From positions 62,001 through 126,000 of the forward strand of contig JAQFVV010000443.1 in assembly GCA_028023455.1 (NCBI GenBank): a DNA stretch of 64,000 nt. Reading direction: 5' to 3'. This DNA is from Epiperipatus broadwayi. Lineage: Eukaryota > Onychophora > Udeonychophora > Euonychophora > Peripatidae. The position numbers were made by a program, and so were the translations under genes. The first letter of the stretch is position 1. Each line of letters opens with the position of its first letter. The notes beneath the pieces were generated by a model. It was not told the origin of the DNA, ran no database searches, and was given only the letters and a program-made list of their open reading frames with translations. Below, one piece after another: positions 25,812 to 34,429 of the stretch.

Positions 25812-26170
25812 TATGCACAAACCTTCTGGCATCCATTGATTACTCTGGATGGCACAGGGTGGCACTACTGTATGGAGAGTTTTGCCTTGTTTATAGACAA
25901 TTATGTGCTAATATAAGAGATGGTGATCATGTGATGCTTAATGGTTTAACACCAATCCTGCCTAATAGGATAGTGGTGGCAATGGTTGTTAAAGAACCAG
26001 ACACCAAAATGTATGAGTGCTGAACTGAGTTCAGACCCATATGACTATATAAGCTATTGAGCTTAAATTTAAAATATTATTGTGTTTTTAATTTTATTCT
26101 CATAGTTTTATAGTTAAGTAGAGATAAAAGGTGGTTGCAGCAGATCCTAAGATCTAGGTGCAATACTCTC

Positions 26171-26254
26171 AGATCCAAAGCTCCTCACTGACGAAGGCCA
26201 CAAGCCAGAAACTAGTCTGGGGATATTGGATGAGTAGGCATTAAATAGGGATTT
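26171..26254 (+). ncRNA. hammerhead-like motif, copy C
   Basis: AGATCC and CTCCTCA (stem I, 5' side), CTGACGA core, AGGC-CACAA-GCCA (stem II, closed by an A-A mismatch), GAA, CTAGT-loop-ATTGG (stem III), TGAGTAG and GGGATTT (stem I, 3' side). All three helices are possible. The nucleotide pair expected at the cleavage site (U16.1-H17) is not met. Confidence 0.5.
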
Positions 26255-26626
26255 TATGCACAAGCCTTCTGGCATCCATTGATTACTCTGGTTGGCACAG
26301 AGTGCACTACTGTATGGAGAGTTTTGCCTTGTTTATAAACAGTTATGTGCTAGTATAAGACATAGTGACCATGTGATGCTTAATGGTTTAACACCAATCC
26401 AGCCTAATAGGATAGTGGTGGCTATGGTTGTTAAAGAGCCAAAAACACCAAAATGTATGGGTGCTGAACTAAGTTCAGACCCATATGACTATATAAGCTA
26501 TTGAGCTTAAATTTGAAAATATTATTGTGTTTTCAATTTCATTCTCATAGTTTTATAGTTAAGTAGAGATAAAAGGTGGTTGCTGGAGGGTTGCATTAGA
26601 TCCTAAGATCTAGGTGCAGTGCTCTC

Positions 26627-26710
26627 AGATCCAAAGCTCCTCACTGACGAAGGTCACAAGCCAGAAACTAGTCTGGGAATATTGGATGAGTAGGCATTAG
26701 ATAGGGATTT
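26627..26710 (+). ncRNA. hammerhead-like motif, copy D
   Basis: Same arrangement as copy C, with one stem II change (GGC to GGT, giving a T opposite G in the helix) and one loop III change (GGGG to GGGA). The core CTGACGA and GAAA are intact. Confidence 0.5.
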
Positions 26711-26924
26711 TATGCACAAGCTTTCTGGGATCCATTGATTACTCTGGTTGGCATAGGGTGGCACTACTGTATGGAGAGTTTTGTCTTGTTTATGATTTAT
26801 TATGCTAACTAATTTCTTTACCTAAGATAGAGCAGTCTTAAAATGATATGTAATTAATTATCACAAATCATTTTAAGATTGTTCTTTTAATAATGATCAT
26901 TTTTCTGGGGGTTTGGGATGATGG

Positions 26925-27540
26925 TATACTATTAGATGTGATATGTTGGACTATCAGTTAATGTCGAATGAATAGAAAATTTTAAACTTTACAAATACAA
27001 ACAATTTGTTAGTAATAACACACAAATAGACAACACAGGTTAGTAATTACACAATGTTTCGAGTAGTATTATTCTCCACTCTTCTTCAGGTGTTGCTGCA
27101 CTATATGCACAGTGACAATATTCACTTAGAAGTTGCTGCACTATATGCACAGTGACAATATTCACTTAGAAGTTGAACTCATACCTTTAGATTCTTGAAT
27201 ATCAAATATAAGGCAAATGCTCTACCAACTGAGCCTTTGATAGAATATCTCAGTTGATAGAGCTTTTGCCTTAAATTTGATATTCAAGAATCTAAAGATG
27301 CAAGTTCAACCTCTAAGCGAATACTGTTACTGTGCATATAGGCCAGCAATACCTGAAAAAGAGTGGAGCATAATACTACTCGAAACGTTGTGTAATTACA
27401 AAGCTGTGTTGTCTATTTGTGTGTTATTACTAACAAGTTGTTTGTATTTGGAAAGGTTAAATAAAATTTAAAATTTTCTATACATTTAGCATTCATTCAT
27501 AGATGAAGAAAATAGTCCAATATATCATTTCTAAGTAATA
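26925..27540. mobile_element. palindromic tRNA-headed repeat (two SINE-like arms, head to head)
   Basis: The left arm (about 26,925-27,225, minus) and right arm (about 27,236-27,540, plus) are inverted copies of about 300 bp. Each starts at the centre with a tRNA-like head: CTCAGTTGGTAGAGCATTTG (A-box type), then after an extra dozen bases GAGTTCAAC (B-box type). Next comes CTGAAGAAGAGTGG...CTACTCGAAAC, a hammerhead-like core, then a tail common to both arms. The left arm has a 41-bp tandem duplication (TTGCTGCACTATATGCACAG, from about 27,093). It lies about 130 bp downstream of KANSL2 exon 2 in gene orientation. Confidence 0.75.
27040..27100 (-). ncRNA. hammerhead-like core in tRNA-headed repeat
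   Basis: Minus strand: ACAC before CTGAAGA (core C3-A9), one extra A, GAGTGG paired with CTACTC (six pairs, one of them G-T), then GAAAC, ATT and GTGT pairing with ACAC as a short stem I. Stem III would be minimal, as in type I hammerheads that act as dimers. The right arm (27,352-27,402) has CTGAAAA, losing the essential G8, but keeps AACGTT after the core. Confidence 0.35.
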
Positions 27541-27665
27541 ATCATGTATTTTTTCCCAATAAAAAGAAAAACAAACAAAATTATTCTGATAATAATATTT
27601 CTTAATAACTATATAATTATATACACTATAATAACTAACAAAATGCTATTTAGCATCACAAGTAC

Positions 27666-27780
27666 TTTAATTGATCTTCTTGATCACTGTCTATACTTTC
27701 TGCATCGCTATCTGCATCTCCCCTCCATGCCTGATCTACTAAAATTGTTTCTTTCTCACTTTCACTATCACTTGCATAAT
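27666..27780 (-). CDS. KANSL2: KANSL2 exon, acidic linker
   Basis: A 115-nt exon: two bases, 37 codons, two bases. With the phases of its neighbours the split codons become GAT (Asp) and AAA (Lys). The peptide contains [12 protein letters not shown] followed by [14 protein letters not shown], the acidic linker conserved in KANSL2 just before the long helix. The acceptor is a clean T-rich TTTCTTTTTAG and the donor is A|GTACTT, weaker than consensus. On the opposite strand the same bases give a meaningless Leu/His-rich ORF. The exon lies between the tRNA-headed palindrome (ending about 27,540) and a Penelope-like insertion (starting about 28,340), so very little unique intron surrounds it. Confidence 0.92.
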
Positions 27781-28339
27781 CTAAAAAGAAAAAAAATATA
27801 TACATATAACATCAATATATACATATAATAAAAGTTGCTTGATTCAAAATTAAAAGAATCAAATATAATTCAAATTAAGCAATAGTTTGAATTTCTCCTC
27901 AAAATTTTCAAATTTGAAATCAAGGAAAATATTTAAAAAAAAATTAAAAAATACCACAATAAGAACTTTCATTAATTTTGCTCATTTACTGTGTTTGTGT
28001 ACATATTATGCACATACAGCCATATTAATATATATAATTTTAATTTTTGTTCCCATAAACTAATTTTAATGGTTTAATTTTTATCCATAAAATTATACTA
28101 TACATCATAATAAATTTCATTGCTACTTTCTTGTTATACAAAAAGAATACTTTTACATAAATAGGATAAAAAATGCAAAAAAAAAAAAAAATGAAAAAGA
28201 ATTAGGAAAAAAAAAATTTTTAAATGGTAAAAATCTTTTCATTTGTTCTGATAAGAATAAAAAAAAAACAAAAACACTAGGAGTCTCTGTATCTAAATTA
28301 TATGAATTATAATAAGTAATAAAAATCATATGCAATAGC

Positions 28340-30350
28340 TATATATAAAACCAAAACTGCCTAACACTATACTAGTAATAAATAAGATGCAAAACCATAA
28401 AACAATACTAGATAAAATCCAAAATTTTTACCAAAATTCTTACATCACCATGGTTTCATCTACTACTAATAGACCTTCTCAATTGAAAATCAAACTAAAG
28501 GAACAAACATATATGAACAAACAAACAAACCTTCCCATAATTCATTTCAAACACCACCTTTCCTTAATATTAAAAGATGTCTTTATAAGATTGACAGCCT
28601 CAGACTCAAGAAGATTTATCACCAAAGTCTCATTTATTCTTCTTTTTAATTCATTCTTTTCATAGAAAATAACCGATGCATTGTTAAACAATATTCTATG
28701 ACCAATATTCAATTCATGAATATATAAAGCTGAGTTAAGATACCTATGTTTAACTCTATTTATATGAACCTTAATCCTTTCATTAAGGCTAAACTTACTC
28801 TGACTATATAAAACTTACCACAACTACATGGAATCTTATAAACAATACAGGAATAGACCTATTATCAATAGACTGCTTTGAACCATTAAGTAACAAATTC
28901 AAATCAGAATCTTTCTTCCATGCAACCTTCATTCCTCCTAACAAATGATTATTCTTATAAACCAAATTATATATTGAAGACTTAAATGGTAAAGACATGT
29001 ACTCATTATCCTTACCAACAAAATTCTTACCATTAAAATCATGAGTATAAACATTATTATTAAGTACAACATTTCTAATAAAATCATTATAATCCAATTC
29101 TACATATCAGTAGAAAATTGACCTCTTTGAATATCAGCATTGTCATTAAAATTATTAAGTCTTCTAGTCCTACAACAAAAATTCAACAAAGACCTTTTTT
29201 TATGTGTAAAAGTCTGATAACTATCAGGCCTAATCATATTTCTCAAATTCTTAGGTTTTATAAAATGACTACAAAACAAAACATCATTAACCTTCTCACC
29301 ACTTAAATCCAAAAACTTTAATTTTACAAAATCAAAACTACTACCCTCAATAGTAAGCTTAATACTAGAATCAAAAGCATTCAATCCACATAAAAATTCC
29401 TCTAAAAGACTGATAACTATCAGGCCTAATCATATTTCTCAAATTCTTAGGTTTTATAAAATGAATACAGAACAAAACATCATTAACCTTCTCAACACTT
29501 AAATCCAAAAACTTTAATTTTACAAAATCAAAACTACCAGCCTTAATAGTAAACTTAATACTAGAATCAAAAGTATTCAATCCATATAAAAACTCCTCTA
29601 ATTTTTATTTCTGAATAACAAACAAACAAGCATCAACATACCTAACAAATAATTTTAAAGAACATGTAAATTGATTAATAGCACTACACTCCAAATAATC
29701 AATATAGACAGCACACATCAATGGAGAAATAACATAACCAATAACCCAACCCTCTCTAATCTTATAAAACACATCATTACACACAAAATACATTGAATCC
29801 TTTAACTGCAAAAATAAATCATGAAAAATCTTTATTCTTATCTGCAGAAAAACATTCCAATTTTTTTAAAATTGAAAGAAAAACGTCAATATTTTTTAAC
29901 CTAACAACCGATTGATACATATTTTCAATATCTAAACTACCAAAACCACACTCATATCCAAAACAAAAACATTTATTTTCTTAAAAGCATCAAAAGAAGA
30001 AAAGACAAAAAATTGACCCAATTCTATATAGTCCTTAAAAAAACTTATAAATTTTTTTTGATATTTTATCAACAATTCCCCCTGAAAATCAAAAATACAT
30101 CTCAAAGGAAAATTATCTTTATGCGACTACAAATTAAAGAAAACCTTTGGAGCCACATAATTACTAGAATAACAACTTAAATAAGTAGCTCTATCAAAAA
30201 TCTTTTTATTTTCCATAACTTTCATAATTTTAATCAATTTACATTTTATTTTTTTACCAGAATCTAAAATAGCATACCTTCTATTATTAAATTCTAAAGA
30301 AACTACTTTTAAAATAAATATTATTTAACAATACACTTTTATCTTCAACA
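28340..30350 (-). mobile_element. Penelope-like element (PLE) with GIY-YIG end, copy 1
   Basis: Reads right to left: an N-terminal region with NYVAPKVFFNL and FPLRCIFDFQGELL (30,300-30,050), motif A GSLDIENMYQSV (about 29,940), motif B VIGYVISPLMCAVYIDYLE, and motif C FVRYVDA (29,811-29,605). The catalytic YVDD has lost its second Asp to Ala. The thumb (FDSSIKFTIKAGSFDFVK) occurs twice because of a 196-bp tandem duplication. A connector with NADIQRGQF and GGMKVAWKK follows, then a frameshifted GIY-YIG region to about 28,700. The 3' end matches that of copy 2. Several stops make it inactive. RT plus GIY-YIG identifies a PLE with endonuclease. Confidence 0.85.
29212..29603. repeat. 196-bp tandem duplication inside the PLE thumb
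   Basis: TGATAACTATCAGGCCTAAT occurs at 29,215 and 29,411, and about 196 bp after each are nearly the same. The protein segment from DSSIKFTIK through PKNLRNMIRPDSYQ is thus present twice in the minus-strand PLE. Confidence 0.9.
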
Positions 30351-30368
30351 AGATAAAAAAAAATATCT

Positions 30369-31190
30369 TTGCTGAATTTTTGTTGTAGGAATAGAAGACT
30401 TGATAAATTTAATGATAATGCTGATATTCAAAGAGGTCAATTTGCTGCTGATTATGTAGAATTTGGTTATAATCATGATTTTATTAGAAATGTTGTACTT
30501 AATAATAATGTTTATAGTCATGATTTTAATGGTAAAAATTTTGTTGGTAAGTATAATGAGTATATATCTTTATCATTTAAGTCTTCAATATATAATTTGG
30601 TTTATACGAATAGTCATTTATTAGGAGGAATGAAGGTTGCATGGAAAAAAGGTTCAGATTTGAATTTGTTACTTAATGGTTCAAAGCAGTCTATTGATAG
30701 TAGAACTATTCTTGGTATTGTTTATAAGATTCCGTGTAGTTGTGGTAAGCTTTATGTAGGTCAGAGTAAGTTTAGCCTTAATGAAAGGATTAAGATTCAT
30801 ATAAGTTAGAGTTAAACATAGGTATCTAAACTCAGCTTTATATATTCATGAATTGAATACAGGTCATAGAATATTGTTTAACAATGTATCAGTTATTTTT
30901 TATAAAAAGAATAAATTAAAAAAAAGAATAAAGGAGACTTTGATGATAAAACTTCTTGAGTCTGAGGCTATCAATCTTATGAAAACATCTTTTGATAGTA
31001 AGGGAAGATGGTGTTTGAAATGAATTATGGGACGGATTGTTTGTTTGTATATATATATATATTTGTTCCTTTAGTTTGATTTTGACTTGAGGTCTATTAA
31101 TACTAAATGAAACCATGGTCGTGTAAGATTTTGGTAAAAATTTTGGATTTTATCTAGTATTGTATTGTTTTATGGTTTTGAATAGCTATA
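30369..31190 (+). mobile_element. Penelope-like element (PLE), copy 2, connector and GIY-YIG endonuclease
   Basis: A 5'-truncated copy in opposite orientation, joined head to head with copy 1 at about 30,350-30,369. The main frame (30,369-30,809) encodes the connector (FNDNADIQRGQFAADYVE, HLLGGMKVAWKKGSD) and the start of the endonuclease, GIVYKIPCSCGKLYVGQ, with the GIY and YVG tyrosines and the PC.C pair typical of PLE GIY-YIG domains. After a stop the domain continues to about 31,020 (LNSALYIHELNTGHRI, then a conserved-looking KLLESEAINL). The protein match to copy 1 is high, so both derive from one subfamily. Confidence 0.88.
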
Positions 31191-31214
31191 TATATATATA
31201 TTAATAATAATTAT

Positions 31215-31340
31215 ACATAAAAAGCCTTTTCAGCACAAGCTTTGTGCCCTTTTCAAATATTAATAATCTATTTTAATATTAACCAATTATTGTAGATAGA
31301 ATACCATTTAGTGTTTCATAATTGAAGTAAAATAAAAATA
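31215..31340. repeat. hairpin-bearing repeat, copy 1
   Basis: CATAAAAAGCCTTTTCAGCA leads into a hairpin GCACAA/TTGTGC, then CCCTTTTCAAATATTAATAA and further to CATAATTGAAGTAAAATAA. It lies directly downstream of PLE copy 2. A second copy is at 37,404 and a diverged third at 53,503. Confidence 0.7.
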
Positions 31341-31344
31341 CAAT

Positions 31345-33360
31345 TTTAAAATTCTTAAGCAAGTTATTTTAATAATGAGACTCATTAGTGGAGCTTATAT
31401 CTCCAACAATTCAACTACAGCACTGCGTACGTTGAGAAGAGAAAGAATATTCCTGCAGATATTCCTAGTTATTTATTCAATGACCATCAATAATATTCAA
31501 CAAACAACAATAATAAAAAAAAACCTAGCTCAGCTTCAAGTAATTAATTAATAACTAATAAGATATTACCAATAATATTGTTCTGATGATATAAAATCTT
31601 ATCCAACTTTATAATATAATTAAAATCCTATGGTATTTAAAACAATCATGAGACCTAGGGTTAATTACAAAAATAATGAGCTTTAACATTAGATACATAC
31701 AAAGTACTTCTTCAATGGCACTGAATATTGCAAAAGATTATATTATATATTATTAACCATTTCAAAAATCTTACAATAAATCAATGACTAACTTTACTAA
31801 CAATAATTTATCTTCTGTTATCTTAGAATAATGTTAACTTATTTAATAATCAATAATACTCCTAAATAATATCCTTTTAATAATTTTAAAATCAAATTTA
31901 CGTTTTAATGCAAAATACTTTAATAAATTCCCAGGATTTATTATTTATTTATAATTTGAATAATTCTAACCCAGATAGTGAAATAATAAGGATTTTGCTA
32001 AGATTCCATTACCTATAATATTATAATAACAATAACAATAATCCAATCATATCACAACCTTAATATTTTTAATTCTATTATGTTCATTAATTATTCATAA
32101 GATTAATAACAACTCATAGAATTACAATTAATTTGATTACCCTTACTATTGAAATTTCTATAATAATAACAACAATCATATTGAATAATTCTTTTATTGA
32201 GATTTCATCAAGCAATCTATAATTTTAAATCATGCTACTATCATTTATTCCTGAAATAATATTCATAACATTTGACTCCATCACATATCAACAAACAAAT
32301 AGAAAGAAGTGAAAATAACAATTTTATTAATATATTGACTTTTAAAATTAAATTTATTAACATTTAAATTATTTTTAACTTATAAATTATAATAAATAAA
32401 ATTAAAAGCGTGTGAAGCGCTTGAAAGAGAAGCTATAAAGAGTGCAAAAATATTAAACGCTTAGTGCATTCGAGGCAGGTTGCCTCATAATTTTAATGAC
32501 ACTAAAATATATATTTTCTTTTCACATGTGTATTGATTAGACTATTCTTGCTCTTTTAAACAATACCAAAATGTACATTTATAAACTTGCTTTCTATTAA
32601 ATTCTTTAAATATAATTACATTATTACATCCTTAACATTGGTTTAGCCTATTAATATCGAAATAAAATATGTATCAATTCTTTATATATATGTATACATT
32701 TATCAATAACTATGTCATGATCATATGCTTTTAATGCACATGATCATACACTATTAAAAATTTATATACATTCTAATCAGAAGTAGGATATTATAAAACA
32801 ATATTTATTTAAACAAGATTGTGTGCTATTATTTCAAAACTGATGATATGATAATAAGACTCAAGAGGAAAAACAATGATCCAGACAACAAAAAATTATA
32901 ATTTATTTATGACATTTTATCCAATAATAATAATTATAAATTTTAAAATAAAAATAAAATTAAAGAAATTAAAATTAATACTTATCTTACAAATACATTC
33001 ATTAAGTATCATGTTAGAAAAAAAGTTTTAAATCATTTTACTATTTTCTTAAATACAATTCCTTAATATATTATCAAACACACTTTCATTATATCTTATA
33101 TCAATATGTAAGATATCATTGTTTTGATTTTTATTGTATATTCATCTTTCTTGAATATAGTCTTATATATAATATACATTCTAATTCACTCAAGTTATAT
33201 TTATTATTTAAATGAAATATATCAAATATAAATTATAAAGTAAAAAAAAATAATTTTACTCCATGTATTTGCCAATATCATCAAAACATTTTATGATCAA
33301 ATGATTTCTTTTTTTTTATCATTTCATGGTATTATTTAAAATACATAATCATTTACAGTA
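31345..33360. other. AT-rich stretch, almost featureless
   Basis: Besides the short protein-like repeat at 32,396, only AT-rich DNA. A slightly GC-richer patch at 31,380-31,470 has no recognised motif. Confidence 0.5.
32396..32464 (+). repeat. short protein-like repeat, copy 2
   Basis: Encodes the same KLKACEALEREAI stretch as 458-521, with GCG for GCT and GCG for GCA, then diverges (KSAKIL against EIQKLL). Origin unknown; a piece of a transposon ORF is most likely. Confidence 0.45.
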
Positions 33361-33513
33361 TTAGCCATTTGCTTGTACCACTAAACATCACATGATCACC
33401 ATCTCATACTAGCACATAATTGTTGTAAACAAAGGCAAAACTCTTTTCTCCATACAGTAGTGCCACCCTGTGCTAACCAGAGTAATCAATAGATGCCAGA
33501 AGGCTCGTGCATA

Positions 33514-33597
33514 AAATCCCTATCTAGTGCCTACTCATCCAATATCCCCAGACTAGTTTCTGGCTTGTGGCCATCATCAGAGAGGAGTCTTGGATCT
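33514..33597 (-). ncRNA. hammerhead-like motif, copy E
   Basis: Minus strand: CTGATGA core, TGGC-CACAA-GCCA as a fully paired stem II (U-A at the closing pair), GAAA, CTAGT...ATTGG for stem III, TGAGTAG for stem I. The 5' strand of stem I reads CTCCTCT, losing the innermost pair. Confidence 0.5.
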
Positions 33598-34219
33598 GAG
33601 AGCACTGCACCTAGATCTTAGGATCTAATTGCAACCCTCCAGCAGCCACCTTTTAACTCTACTTTACTACAAAACTATGAGAATGAAATTGAAAACACAA
33701 AAAATATTTTCAATCTAAGCTCAATAGCTTATATAGTCATATGGGTCTGAACTCAATTCAGCACCTATACATTTTGGTGTCTTTGGCTCTTAAACAACAT
33801 AGCCACCACTATCCTATTAGGCAGGATTGGTGTTAAACCACTAAACATCACATGATCACCATCTCATACTAGCACATAATTGTTGTAAACAAAGGCACTA
33901 CTGTATGGAGAAAAGAGTTTTGCCTTTGTTTACAACAATTATGTGCTAGTATGAGATGGTGATCATGTGATGTTTAGTGATTTAACACCAATCCTGCCTA
34001 ATAGATAGTGGTGGCTATGGTTGTTTAAGAGCCAAAGACACCAAAATATATGGGTGCTGAATTGAGTTCAGACCCATATGACTATATAAGCTATTGAGCT
34101 CAGATTGAAAATATTTTTTGTGTTTTCAATTTCATTCTCATAGTTTTGTAGTAAAGTAGAGTTAAAAGGTGGCTGCTGGAGGGTTGCATTAGATCCTAAG
34201 ATCTAGGTGCAGTGCTCTC

Positions 34220-34303
34220 AGATCCAAGGCTCCTCACTGATGATGGCCACAAGCCAGAAACTAGTCTGGGGATATTGGATGAGTAGGCACTAGATAGGGA
34301 TTT
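34220..34303 (+). ncRNA. hammerhead-like motif, copy F (best fold)
   Basis: AGATCC and CTCCTCA pair with TGAGTAG and GGGATTT (stem I, one mismatch plus an internal loop). CTGATGA is the intact first core. TGGC-CACAA-GCCA is a perfect stem II. GAAA is the second core. CTAGT and ATTGG pair across an 8-nt loop (two G-U). The expected U before the cleavage nucleotide is missing: GG-A-TGAG is read where GG-U-H is expected. Self-cleavage is therefore uncertain although the whole architecture is present. Confidence 0.55.
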
Positions 34304-34429
34304 TATGCACAAGCCTCCTGGCATCTATTGATTACTTTGGTTAGCACAGGGTGGCACTCAATGGTTAGCACAGGGTGGCACTACTGTATTGAGAAAAGAG
34401 TTTTGCCTTTGTTTACCATTTGCTTGTAC

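Larger units (their letters stand above)
25178..26805. repeat. roughly 440-bp repeat cluster 1 (one inverted, then tandem units)
   Basis: One minus-oriented unit (25,178 to about 25,692) meets plus-oriented units (about 25,693-26,805) head to head. In the plus part, TTTAACACCAATCC recurs with a period of about 441 bp. Every unit carries CTGAACT.AGTTCAGACCCA, TATATAAGCTATTGAGC and the hammerhead-like segment listed separately. The right end GAGTTTTGTCTTGTTTA matches the right end of cluster 2. No ORF has coding character. Such units could be PLE terminal repeats or a retrozyme-like family. Confidence 0.85.
33365..34429. mobile_element. palindromic roughly 440-bp repeat element, cluster 2, with 14-bp target-site duplication
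   Basis: The element runs 33,379-34,415 and is flanked on both sides by CCATTTGCTTGTAC (33,365-33,378 and 34,416-34,429), an exact 14-bp direct repeat. Inside, a minus unit (33,379 to about 33,895) meets a plus unit head to head around 33,896-33,920. Sequence and ends match cluster 1 at 25.2-26.8 kb, but with fewer differences between arms. The flanking repeat shows that the palindrome inserted as one piece or was completed after insertion. Fourteen bases suit retrotransposition by target-primed reverse transcription. Confidence 0.88.

Noticed and set aside
27544-27828. 94-codon plus-strand ORF rich in Leu/His
   Set aside because: It is the antisense shadow of KANSL2 exon 2 plus flanking intron.
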